Assembly (NCBI RefSeq): GCF_001468265.1
Contig: NZ_LNRZ01000006.1
Location: forward strand, 264,501-328,500
Length of the DNA: 64,000 bases
Direction of reading: 5' to 3'
Origin: Sphingopyxis sp. H050
GTDB taxonomy: Bacteria > Pseudomonadota > Alphaproteobacteria > Sphingomonadales > Sphingomonadaceae
In this document: positions 35,202-43,079 of the stretch, piece after piece
Layout: each line of letters begins with the position of its first letter
How positions within the stretch are numbered: position 1 is the first letter of the stretch
Program-made: the position numbers and the translations under genes
Notes under the pieces: generated by a model
The model's input: the letters and a program-made list of their open reading frames with translations, nothing else
What the model was told of the DNA's origin: nothing
Databases searched by the model: none

Positions 35202-35844
35202 CGATCTCTTCCGTTAGGATCGCCGTCGCGAACAGGCGCGGCTTCAGGAACTTCTCGGTGAGCCAGGCATGGCCTTCAACGCCCCAGCCGACACCCCAGC
35301 TGTTGCGTACCAAAATCGCGCTCTGCCCGTCGGCAAGGCCATGGCCAACCGCGAGGATCGCGTGGCGCAGGCTGGCATCGGGCATCTCGTCATTCGCTGG
35401 ATCTACCAATCCCTCGCCGGTCGGCTGGAAAAAAGAGACCGACAAGGTGGACAGCAGAAGCACCGGTCGGTTGGCATCGAGTGAAGCCAGAATCGAAGAG
35501 AAATCGAGAGTGGCAGCACCGCCTTTCCGACCGAAGCACGGTCCGGCCATGGCGGGCGGCGCCCATTCATCGCCCGGCACGATGTCGAGATAGGGCCACC
35601 CGCTTTCGGCAGGCTGTCCGTCTAGCCGCAGCGCATCAAGCATCGTGGACAGGGTTGCGCCCTGATCGGCTGCGCGGCCGCCACGGCGCTGGGCATGGAA
35701 ATAGGCATATTCGCAAGAGAGCGGCGTACCATCGCGCAAAGCGGCGTGTCCATCGCTCGCGGCGAAGGCGAGGCAAGTCGGCCGCGCGCCCTGATCGCGC
35801 ACCGGCCCGAGCAGGTGCCGAAGATCAGTCTTGATTGCGATCAT
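35173..35844 (-). CDS. Papain-like (C1 family) cysteine protease
   Basis: A 223-residue protein with a complete catalytic set: Gln18 and Cys24 in GPVRDQGARPTCLAFA, His161 in SLRHAILAVGHG, and Asn181 in LVRNSWGVGWG. There is no signal peptide or propeptide, so it should be cytoplasmic and needs another form of control. Five base pairs upstream ends the gene for an ImmA/IrrE peptidase that carries a chagasin-like domain, the fold that inhibits exactly this protease family. This makes an enzyme-inhibitor pair likely. Confidence 0.85.
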   Translation of the reverse strand: MIAIKTDLRHLLGPVRDQGARPTCLAFAASDGHAALRDGTPLSCEYAYFHAQRRGGRAADQGATLSTMLDALRLDGQPAESGWPYLDIVPGDEWAPPAMAGPCFGRKGGAATLDFSSILASLDANRPVLLLSTLSVSFFQPTGEGLVDPANDEMPDASLRHAILAVGHGLADGQSAILVRNSWGVGWGVEGHAWLTEKFLKPRLFATAILTEEIDVPSHSAAA

Positions 35845-35849
35845 GCTTG

Positions 35850-36860
35850 TTAGGCCGCCTCAAGCAGGTGACGCCGTTCGGCGCGGGAAAGGCCTTCCTG
35901 CTCCGGACCGGTAAGATCGAAGTCGATCGTAAAGCTGGCATGCGCGGCCGCTGGCTGCCAGGGACGCCGTTCGTTGAGCGACATGCGACCGCGCCCTGCT
36001 GCTTCAGCTGCTGCGGTGACACGGCGAACGACCGGCCCACCGATCGCTTCGGCATCGAACGCTTCGCGCTCATCGCGCACCACGGCAAAGCCGCTCGCGA
36101 TCAGCTGGTCGAGATCCCAAAGATAGCCACCGCCGCTATGCTCCTTGAGACGCAGCACGAAAAGATCGTTGCGACTGCCATCGAGGCGCACGCCTTGGTC
36201 TTGCTCGGTAAGCAGCCAGACATCGCCTCGATAATTTTCGGGGCGATAATCCTTGAGCAAATCCACCTTGAGGCTCCGGGGCTTGGTGTCGAGAAGCTCG
36301 CGCATGATCGTATCTGAGATGAGATCGTAGCGGACCAATGTACGGCAGGTCGCCTCGTAGCTGGCGCCGATGCGCAGCGAGAGCTGATAGGCGATATTTG
36401 GTCGGCGGAGGTCGGCGACGGTCCAGCCCTGCCGTGCGCAATGTTTGGCGATGAGCCATTTGGGCATCATGAAGGCGACCGCGAACGCATCCGCTTCGGT
36501 TTCCTGGAACTGGTTTCCAGGTTCCGGGCTCATCGGCATTCGGCGCAAAATACTCTCGTCGTCGAGGCTCGGTTCGTGCCGCATCGAGAAATGACCCAGC
36601 TCATGCGCGGCAGTAAAACGTTGAATACTCATCGGCCGTTCGGTCGTCACCAGCACGCCAGGTGCCGGTTCACTGAGATAGGCTCCGAGCAGACCCTTGA
36701 GCGGGCGCAACAGCAGCGGCAGGTCGAGCGCATGGATCGCGCCAAATACATCCACGTTGCCGCCATGTTGTTCGATCAGGGCTTGGGTGCCTAGCTGGCG
36801 ATGAAGGCGGCCCGCCGCCATCGTGCCTGCCCGGACTGCGCTGATATAGTCGCGCGCCAC
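35850..36860 (-). CDS. ImmA/IrrE metallopeptidase fused to chagasin-like (I42) domain
   Basis: A 336-residue protein in two parts. The N-terminal part is an ImmA/IrrE zinc peptidase: AAHELGHFSMRH (His86, Glu87, His90) and ETEADAFAVAFMMP supply the zinc ligands. Residues about 213-315 resemble the I42/chagasin inhibitor of papain proteases, with the three wedge loops in order: HSGGGYLWDL (L2), EAIGGPVVRR (L4) and ERRPWQP (L6). ImmA/IrrE enzymes usually cleave a co-encoded XRE repressor, and such a gene lies 3 bp upstream; a papain-like protease gene lies 5 bp downstream. I infer one protein that relieves repression and restrains the protease. Confidence 0.8.
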   Translation of the reverse strand: MARDYISAVRAGTMAAGRLHRQLGTQALIEQHGGNVDVFGAIHALDLPLLLRPLKGLLGAYLSEPAPGVLVTTERPMSIQRFTAAHELGHFSMRHEPSLDDESILRRMPMSPEPGNQFQETEADAFAVAFMMPKWLIAKHCARQGWTVADLRRPNIAYQLSLRIGASYEATCRTLVRYDLISDTIMRELLDTKPRSLKVDLLKDYRPENYRGDVWLLTEQDQGVRLDGSRNDLFVLRLKEHSGGGYLWDLDQLIASGFAVVRDEREAFDAEAIGGPVVRRVTAAAEAAGRGRMSLNERRPWQPAAAHASFTIDFDLTGPEQEGLSRAERRHLLEAA

Positions 36861-36863
36861 GGC

Positions 36864-37241
36864 TCAGGCCGCCTTGCCCGATGATCGCGCCCTCAGATAT
36901 TCGGCAAAACGGCCAAGTTCGGCTCGATCCTCAATCGACAGGTCGACGACGCGCCGCGCTAGATGGGCGACATCGGCCGGTAGGCTCGCCGACGCCTCGT
37001 CCTCGCCGGTGAAATAGGCAACGGACTGTCGATAGAGCTTAGCGAGGCGCGTGAGTTCGATCGCCTCCACACGACGTTGACCGCTCTCGATGTCCGTCAA
37101 AGCCGTGCGCGGAATCTTGAGATAGCTAGCCACCTCGTCCTGCTTCAGGCCCAGATATTTGCGCGCTTCGCGCAATCGGTCGCCAAGCCGCCGCCGCTCA
37201 GCCTCATCATCAGCCGACTGCCCCAGCGACAATTGTGTCAC
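36864..37241 (-). CDS. XRE regulator paired with ImmA/IrrE peptidase
   Basis: The GTG at 37241 overlaps the stop of the ACP-like gene (GTGA), giving 125 residues. RRLGDRLREARKYLGLKQDEV and PRTALTDIESGQRRV form the HTH with the recognition helix; the C-terminal part (EYLRARSSGKAA) is short and helical. XRE proteins in this position are usually both the repressor of the operon and the substrate of the adjacent ImmA/IrrE peptidase. The perfect palindrome at 37615-37633 is the likely operator. Confidence 0.82.
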   Translation of the reverse strand: MTQLSLGQSADDEAERRRLGDRLREARKYLGLKQDEVASYLKIPRTALTDIESGQRRVEAIELTRLAKLYRQSVAYFTGEDEASASLPADVAHLARRVVDLSIEDRAELGRFAEYLRARSSGKAA

Positions 37242-37576
37242 GGCTTGACTCCCTTCTTCTTGATCCAGACCTTTTCGATACGCGGCACCAGATGCCCAAG
37301 CGCGTCCTCGACTGAGACATAGCCGCCGGTCTGAACGATATTGTCGCGCAACTCGAAGCCGATCACCGCCTCGATCGCACACAGCGTGTCCACTATCGAG
37401 AGAGAATCGAGGGGCACCGGCGCGTTCCTGATGCCAGCTTCATCCTGCGGAAGCGCGATGCCTCGCAATTGCGCCTCGGTGCGGGCGACCTCAAGCAATT
37501 CGTCGACCAATGCCTTGATGACATCGTTCTTCGGAAAGGCCGTAATCGTCGGAGCGGGGGGAGCAATGGTCGCCAT
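37238..37576 (-). CDS. Acyl-carrier-protein-like small protein
   Basis: A 112-residue protein. PLDSLSIVDTLCAIEAVIGF contains Asp57-Ser58-Leu59 in a context that matches the phosphopantetheine attachment site of acyl carrier proteins, followed by a helix pattern and SVEDALGHLVPRIEKVW, as in helix 4 of ACPs. It is the first gene of the operon and directly precedes the XRE and ImmA/IrrE genes. No synthase or ligase partner is nearby, so the cargo is unknown. GAGG lies six bases before the ATG. Confidence 0.6.
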   Translation of the reverse strand: MATIAPPAPTITAFPKNDVIKALVDELLEVARTEAQLRGIALPQDEAGIRNAPVPLDSLSIVDTLCAIEAVIGFELRDNIVQTGGYVSVEDALGHLVPRIEKVWIKKKGVKP

Positions 37577-37614
37577 TCGAACCTCACACGATTTCTCTAC
37601 ATTGCCCTCCTATA

Positions 37615-37633
37615 ATGTCGGAAATTCCGACAT
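37615..37633. promoter_or_regulatory. 19-bp perfect palindrome before the ACP/XRE/peptidase operon
   Basis: ATGTCGGAAATTCCGACAT is a perfect odd palindrome 39 bp before the ACP-like ATG. It overlaps sequence that could serve as promoter elements for the leftward operon. It is the natural candidate for the operator of the XRE regulator encoded two genes into the operon. Confidence 0.65.
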
Positions 37634-37822
37634 GCAAGCGCCAAAGAACACCCTATGAGATTTACGGTCGGTTCCGCTGGTTTGGAGGGAGAGTACGATC
37701 TGACCTCGGAAAGAGCTCGCGCGTCAGCAATCAAAGCCGAACTAGCGCCGAACATTTGATGTCCGCTTTTCCGGACTTAGCGTCGGAGGAGGAACGACGG
37801 ACATCAGGCGCGAACCAGATAC
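37634..37822. other. Intergenic stretch at the island edge
   Basis: About 190 bp separate the operator from the TetR gene. A short imperfect repeat GTCCG-CTTTTC-CGGAC occurs near 37760. No gene, terminator or attachment site was recognised. Confidence 0.35.
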
Positions 37823-38461
37823 TCAGCCCTTGACGGCCCAAGCACGCCCGAAACTATCCAACGCCAAAGAAAGGTCGGCCTCGATCTTCACGCGACCCCC
37901 ATTCTCGTCAAGCGGCATGTTGAGCACCGTATATTCGTAGATGCTTGCCTGGCAGAGGCCGAAGAACTGCTGACTCGCGGCGGAGGGGTCTCCCGCGCGC
38001 AACTCGGCCTGCTGCATCTTCGCGGCCATATAGTCCGTCAGTCGCTGGCGACCGCGTTTAGGGCCTCGATCGTAGAAGAGCTGAGCGAGGTGAGGAAAAC
38101 GTCCAGCCTCGCCTGAAACCAACCGATGAAGCGACATGATCGGCGGCTGGAGAAGTGAGTCTACTAGCGCGTTTGCGAACGTCTCGAGTACCGTCATGAC
38201 CGGAACATCGAGCGGCAAGTCCATCTGCAGTGCCGTTCCATAGATGTCGACAATATCATCGACGACGGCAGCGAAGAGCTGTTCCTTCGCAGGAAAATAG
38301 CTCCAAAGCGTCGTCTTAGAACCTCCGACCCGCTGCGCGATCGACGACATGGTCGTACCGGCATAGCCATGCTCGAAGAAGGAGGCAGCCGCGGCATCGA
38401 CGAAGCATTTGCGGCGCGCCGCAACCGCATCCGTCACCATTTCCGCTTGTTTCTCGCCCAT
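37823..38461 (-). CDS. TetR-family regulator
   Basis: A 212-residue regulator. The N-terminal HTH is clear (AAAASFFEHGYAGTTMSSIA, then GGSKTTLWSYFPAKEQLF). The C-terminal part resembles the AcrR-type ligand domain (LVSGEAGRFPHLAQLFYDRG). It lies 36 bp after the RraA-like gene, on the same strand, and may control that gene or the divergent multidrug-type transporter. The ligand is unknown. Confidence 0.85.
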   Translation of the reverse strand: MGEKQAEMVTDAVAARRKCFVDAAAASFFEHGYAGTTMSSIAQRVGGSKTTLWSYFPAKEQLFAAVVDDIVDIYGTALQMDLPLDVPVMTVLETFANALVDSLLQPPIMSLHRLVSGEAGRFPHLAQLFYDRGPKRGRQRLTDYMAAKMQQAELRAGDPSAASQQFFGLCQASIYEYTVLNMPLDENGGRVKIEADLSLALDSFGRAWAVKG

Positions 38462-38497
38462 CGCCGGTCCTTAGGCACGCCTTCTTGCGACAAGTCG

Positions 38498-39178
38498 CTA
38501 CGCTGCGTCGATGTAAATCAGGCCCTTGGCGCTAAGCGTTTCACGCATGCTGTAAAGGTCGAGCCCGAGCTCGCCGCTCGCAAGCTTCTCGCGCTTGGCT
38601 GCCTCATTCGCTTCTCTGTCCCGAGCCCGCTGAAGGACCGCTTTTGCATTGGCAGCGGGAACCACGCACACACCATCGTCGTCAGCGACGATAATATCGC
38701 CGGCCTCGATGCTTGCGCCTGCGCAGACAATCGGAACATTGACCGACCCGAGCGTCGCTTTGACCGTACCCTGCGCGGACACACATTTCGACCAGACCGG
38801 GAAGTTCATTTCGCGAAGGTCGCGGATATCCCGAACGCCTGCGTCGATCACCAGTCCCCGGCAACCGCGCGCCATCGCACTGGTTGCCAGCAAATCCCCG
38901 AAATATCCGTCGCTGCAGGGGCTGGTCGGCGCGAGCACCAGAATGTCTCCCGGCAGAAGCTGCTCGATCGCGACGTGCAACATCCAGTTGTCGCCGGGAG
39001 GTGCGCTGATTGTGACCGCGCTGCCAGCAATTCGCGCGCCCTCGATAATGGGGCGCATGTGCGGAGCAAGGAGTCCGGTCCGTCCCTGCGCCTCGTGGAC
39101 GGTCGAAACGCCGCACGCCGCGAGCCCGTCGATCACGTCCGCGGCGACCCGGGCGCCGCTCCTGACAACCTTGCTCAA
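38498..39178 (-). CDS. RraA-like 4-carboxy-4-hydroxy-2-oxoadipate aldolase
   Basis: The TTG at 39178 with GGAGAGGA just upstream gives 226 residues, matching the family; a longer reading to 39229 is less likely. [17 protein letters not shown], the metal and pyruvate-binding stretch [27 protein letters not shown], and [13 protein letters not shown] are typical of the HMG/CHA aldolases, which cleave the last intermediate of protocatechuate 4,5-cleavage or gallate pathways to pyruvate. It fits the aromatic catabolic cluster to its right. Confidence 0.82.
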   Translation of the reverse strand: MSKVVRSGARVAADVIDGLAACGVSTVHEAQGRTGLLAPHMRPIIEGARIAGSAVTISAPPGDNWMLHVAIEQLLPGDILVLAPTSPCSDGYFGDLLATSAMARGCRGLVIDAGVRDIRDLREMNFPVWSKCVSAQGTVKATLGSVNVPIVCAGASIEAGDIIVADDDGVCVVPAANAKAVLQRARDREANEAAKREKLASGELGLDLYSMRETLSAKGLIYIDAA

Positions 39179-39339
39179 AACTGATCCTCTCCGGCATTTG
39201 CGGCACCGTCTCGGTGCCCGAATTTTCACACCTCGGCATAGGATGGCGCCGCTCCGCCAATCAATATTCGGCGGGAATATCGGTCATATCATTTGTGAAT
39301 AACGTCTCTACGCATGCGTTGGCGTGTTAATGACGCAGC

Positions 39340-40824
39340 ATGACGACACAGATCATCGCGCCGGAGAGGGCACAGGACGAGCAGCGGGAAAAGCCGCGCA
39401 AGAATATGATCATGGCCGCCGTAATGGCAGCGATGTTCATGGCAGCGCTGGAAGGCACCGTCATTTCCACGGCAATGCCAAGCATCGCGAGGAGCTTCGG
39501 CGACATCTCGAACTATAGCTGGGTGTTCGCCGCGTATTTGCTTGGTCAAACCGCGACGTCGCTGGTGTTCGGACGCCTGGCGGACACGATCGGACGGCGC
39601 ACCGCCATATTGATCGGCTTGGCAATCTTCCTGTCGGGCTCGCTGCTTTGCGGCTTTGCCTGGTCGTTGCCCGCGCTGATCGGTTTTCGCGCTTTCCAGG
39701 GGCTGGGCGCCGGCGCGATCATGCCGATCTCGATGACAATCATCGGCGACCTTTATCCGCCTCAGCAGCGCGGGAAGGCGCAAAGCCTTGTGGCCACGGT
39801 TTTCGGCACATCGTCAGTCGTTGGCCCGATGCTGGGCGGGGCTATCGTGCAGTCGGTCAGCTGGTCGTGGATCTTCTGGATCAACATCCCGGTCGCCCTG
39901 GCCGCCATGCTGGCGTTTCGTCTCCTCCTGCCGGTCCACGAAAGACAGGGAGATGGAGGCATCCGCATGTCGGGAAGCCTTCTCTTCATGGGTGCGCTAA
40001 CAGCGGCGCTTCTCTCCCTCAGCTGGTTCGGCAATCGCGGGCCGGAAGGAGTGATTGCTCTTGCAGTTGCAAGCGCTCTGCTCCTCGCGTTCCTGATGAC
40101 CGAACTCAACAGCCCGGCACCGTTGTTCGTGCCGAGCGTCTGGAAGAGCGGCCACGTCGCGATCGCGAACCTCGCCACCTTCTGCGGCGCGTCGGTCATC
40201 ATCGCGATCACGGCCTTCCTGCCGCTTTTCATGCAGGCGCTGCTTCAGGCAACGCCGCTCAAGGCAGGTCTCGCGCTGACGGCGATCGCGATGGGGTGGC
40301 CGCTCGGGGCGACGTTCGCGGGATGGTATCAGCTGAAGATCGGTCTCGCGCGCACGATGCTTGGCGGAAGTGTGCTCATCTTGCTCGGCAGCATATTCTT
40401 CGCGACTCTCGATGCAGGATCGAGCTTTCTTCACGCTGCGTCGGGATCCTTCTTCGTCGGCATGGGCATGGGTCTGCTCACCAGCGCGGCGATGATCATG
40501 GTCCAGGAATCGGTTACGCCGGCCGAGCGCGGGACGGCAACAGGAAGCAATATATTTGCGCGCAACCTCGGCAGCGTCATCGGGGCCAGTATTTTCGGCG
40601 TCGTGTTCAACGCATCGGTTTCAGGCCAGGCGGGTGGTCTCGACATTCACGCGATCGAAGCCCGTATCGCGTCAGATGGATTCAGACGTCTGCCCACCGA
40701 TGTCGCGCAGGATATCGGCATGGCGCTCAACCACGTGTTCGTCGCCATGGCGATCCTCGCCGCGCTCTGCGTGGTTGTGGCGATCCTGAACTTCCGGCGC
40801 GGAAAGGCCGATGCGGAAAACTGA
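39340..40824 (+). CDS. DHA2-type MFS transporter (EmrB/QacA-like)
   Basis: A 494-residue protein with about fourteen membrane helices. AALEGTVISTAMPSIARSFG is the family's first-helix motif, GRLADTIGRRTAIL is the cytoplasmic loop 2-3 motif, and VVGPMLGGAIVQSVSW is motif C of drug exporters. It is divergent from the aldolase and probably exports an aromatic compound or drug. Control by the TetR protein is possible. Confidence 0.88.
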   Translation: MTTQIIAPERAQDEQREKPRKNMIMAAVMAAMFMAALEGTVISTAMPSIARSFGDISNYSWVFAAYLLGQTATSLVFGRLADTIGRRTAILIGLAIFLSGSLLCGFAWSLPALIGFRAFQGLGAGAIMPISMTIIGDLYPPQQRGKAQSLVATVFGTSSVVGPMLGGAIVQSVSWSWIFWINIPVALAAMLAFRLLLPVHERQGDGGIRMSGSLLFMGALTAALLSLSWFGNRGPEGVIALAVASALLLAFLMTELNSPAPLFVPSVWKSGHVAIANLATFCGASVIIAITAFLPLFMQALLQATPLKAGLALTAIAMGWPLGATFAGWYQLKIGLARTMLGGSVLILLGSIFFATLDAGSSFLHAASGSFFVGMGMGLLTSAAMIMVQESVTPAERGTATGSNIFARNLGSVIGASIFGVVFNASVSGQAGGLDIHAIEARIASDGFRRLPTDVAQDIGMALNHVFVAMAILAALCVVVAILNFRRGKADAEN

Positions 40825-41565
40825 TCAGGTGGCCAAGGCCGACCAATAGCCAGCCGCCTTGATCCATTGTTCCTTCTGCCCCTTGGCAGCGAGTATCTCG
40901 CGAGCTCCTTGGGAGGCGCGAGCTTCCGCCGCCACAAAAGCAAACCCGTCGCCTTCCGGTAGCTCCCAGGTGCTGATCGCCGTCCCGATCAGGTCTGCGT
41001 CCTCGCCAACCCGCCCGGCCCGGTAAATCCATTGGACATGCGCACCGTCGCGCTGGGGCATATCAAAACTGTCCTCGGGTGCTTCGACGAGAAGGATGCA
41101 ATGGACAGGTACCCTGTCGCGAAGTTCCTCCATGCGGCGCGCGATGGCAGGCAAGGCGGTTTCGTCGCCGGCGAGAAGATACCAGTCGAAATCATCTGCG
41201 ACGACCATCGAACCGCGCGGTCCGCCGATCGAGATCCGGTCCCCCACCCCGGCCTGCCTCGCCCATTCGGTCGCGGGGCCGGCATCATGGAGGAAGAACT
41301 CGAGCTCAAAGACCCCCGCCGCCGTATCGAAGCGGCGCGGCGTAAAATCCCGCATCAGCGGCTTGCCATCGGCGCTGCCCTCGCCTGGGAGGAAGAGCTT
41401 TATATGGTCGTCGGGTCCGAGGCTCTCGAAATCATGGAGATCGTCCGACCGGAAGACGATGCGCCGCATCGATCGTGACAGGTCCAAAATTCCTTCGACG
41501 ACGAGTTCGCGCCGGCGGGGCTCGCGCCGGACGCGCTCGATGCGATGACGTTCAGATTCGGACAT
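40825..41565 (-). CDS. Siderophore-interacting / FAD-binding reductase family protein
   Basis: Start taken at the ATG at 41565, with GGAGAG upstream; 246 residues. MRDFTPRRFD matches the FAD-binding RxYTxR-type segment, DRISIGGPRGSMVV the second half of the FAD domain, and DWYLLAGDETALPAIARR the NAD(P)H-binding domain of SIP proteins. The family reduces ferric siderophores. It is next to a ligase of the aromatic cluster, so it could also be a reductase for an oxygenase. Confidence 0.85.
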   Translation of the reverse strand: MSESERHRIERVRREPRRRELVVEGILDLSRSMRRIVFRSDDLHDFESLGPDDHIKLFLPGEGSADGKPLMRDFTPRRFDTAAGVFELEFFLHDAGPATEWARQAGVGDRISIGGPRGSMVVADDFDWYLLAGDETALPAIARRMEELRDRVPVHCILLVEAPEDSFDMPQRDGAHVQWIYRAGRVGEDADLIGTAISTWELPEGDGFAFVAAEARASQGAREILAAKGQKEQWIKAAGYWSALAT

Positions 41566-41576
41566 CCAGGCTCTCC

Positions 41577-43079
41577 TCAACCCGCGGCGACAGGAAAGCT
41601 GTCGGCATAGAGCTCGCGGAGACGCGCCTTCTGGACCTTCCCCATCGTGTTTCGCGGCAGATCATCGACGAGGACGATCCGCTTAGGCTGCTTGAAGCGC
41701 GCAAGCTTGCCATCAAGCCCGGCGGCGATTCGGTCGGCGCCGGCACTACCCACGACCACAGCAACCACCGCCTCACCGAAATCGGGATGCGGAACGCCGA
41801 TCACCGCGGACTCCGTCACGCCCTCCAGCTCGTCGATCGCTTCCTCGATCTCCTTGGGATAGATGTTGAGTCCACCGGAAATGATCAAATCCTTGGCGCG
41901 ACCGACCAGCGTGACACGGCCGTCCGGCGAAGCGGTGGCGATGTCGCCGGTGATGAAAAATCCGTCGGCCCGAAACTCCTCGGCGGTCTTTTCAGGGTTA
42001 CGCCAATAGCCGGCAAATACATTCGGGCCGCGCACTTCGAGGACTCCGGGCTCACCCGGATCGACGCGCGCGCCGCCTTCGGCACAGATCCGCACCGATA
42101 TGTCGGAAAGTGCGTAACCGACAGTGCCGGGCACACGCTCGCCATCATAGGGATTGGAGGTGATCATCCCGGTTTCGGTCATACCGTAGCGCTCGAGGAT
42201 CGCCTGGCCCGAAACCTCCGTGAACGCGCGATGCGTTTCGGCGAGGAGCGGCGCGGAACCGGAAATGAAGAGGCGCATCGGCGCACAGGCCTCGCGCGAG
42301 AGCAGGGCGCCCGAAAGGAGCCTCACATAGTGGGTCGGCACGCCCATGAGGACGGTCGAGCGGGCAAAGTCGGCGACGACTGCAGCCGGGTCGAAACCGC
42401 GGTGAAAGCGGATCGTCGCGGGCGCGAGCAACGCGCAGTGCAAGGCAACGAAAAGCCCGTGGACGTGAAAAATCGGCAGGATGTGGATGAGCACGTCGTC
42501 GGCCGTCCATCGCCAGGCTGCCAGAAGCGTGCGTGCATTGCTGAGGAGGTTGGCGTGGGTGAGCATGGCTCCTTTCGAGCGCCCCGTCGTCCCCGAGGTG
42601 TACAGGATGCAGGCGAGATCGCTTGGCTCGCGCGCGACGACCGGTACGCCTCCTTCCGGGAGGTGTTCGAGCAGGCTCCCGTCGCCGCGCTCGCCGAGTG
42701 AAACCACCCGGGCGCCGGTTCGACCTCCGATCTCGGTCTCGTCACCCGGGCGGCAAACCACGATCGCGGGTTCGGCATCGCCGATGAAATAGTCGAGTTC
42801 CGCACTGGTGTAGGCGGTATTAAGCGGAACGAAGACCATGCCGAGGCGAAGCGCGGCGAGGTAGAGCAGTACCGCCTCGGGCGATTTGTCGACCTGGACC
42901 ACGATGCGATCGCCAACCTCGCCGCCAAGCGCCGCGAGCCGGGCGGCATAACGTCCGGTCAACGTATCGAGATCGGCAAAGGAAATGGCGGTGCCGTCCG
43001 GTTCGACGAGGAACGGTTTGCCGCCGGCGCAATCCGCCGCAACGAGCACATGGGTTACGAGGTTTGCGTTGCCTGCCAT
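41577..43079 (-). CDS. Malonyl-CoA-synthetase-like acyl-CoA ligase
   Basis: The ATG at 43079 after GGAGGG gives 500 residues. ILYTSGTTGRSKGAMLTHAN is the ATP-binding signature, SAELDYFIGDAEP is a MatB-type segment, ITGDIATASPDGRVTLVGRAKD and SGGLNIYPKEIEEAID mark the C-terminal domain, and NTMGKVQKARLR contains the catalytic Lys. The family makes malonyl- or methylmalonyl-CoA. It overlaps the ring-cleavage dioxygenase upstream, so activation of a pathway product is plausible. Confidence 0.85.
   Translation of the reverse strand: MAGNANLVTHVLVAADCAGGKPFLVEPDGTAISFADLDTLTGRYAARLAALGGEVGDRIVVQVDKSPEAVLLYLAALRLGMVFVPLNTAYTSAELDYFIGDAEPAIVVCRPGDETEIGGRTGARVVSLGERGDGSLLEHLPEGGVPVVAREPSDLACILYTSGTTGRSKGAMLTHANLLSNARTLLAAWRWTADDVLIHILPIFHVHGLFVALHCALLAPATIRFHRGFDPAAVVADFARSTVLMGVPTHYVRLLSGALLSREACAPMRLFISGSAPLLAETHRAFTEVSGQAILERYGMTETGMITSNPYDGERVPGTVGYALSDISVRICAEGGARVDPGEPGVLEVRGPNVFAGYWRNPEKTAEEFRADGFFITGDIATASPDGRVTLVGRAKDLIISGGLNIYPKEIEEAIDELEGVTESAVIGVPHPDFGEAVVAVVVGSAGADRIAAGLDGKLARFKQPKRIVLVDDLPRNTMGKVQKARLRELYADSFPVAAG

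Noticed and set aside
37615..37633. The 19-bp palindrome as a transcription terminator.
   Set aside because: It has no loop or T tract and stands upstream of an operon start, so an operator is more likely.
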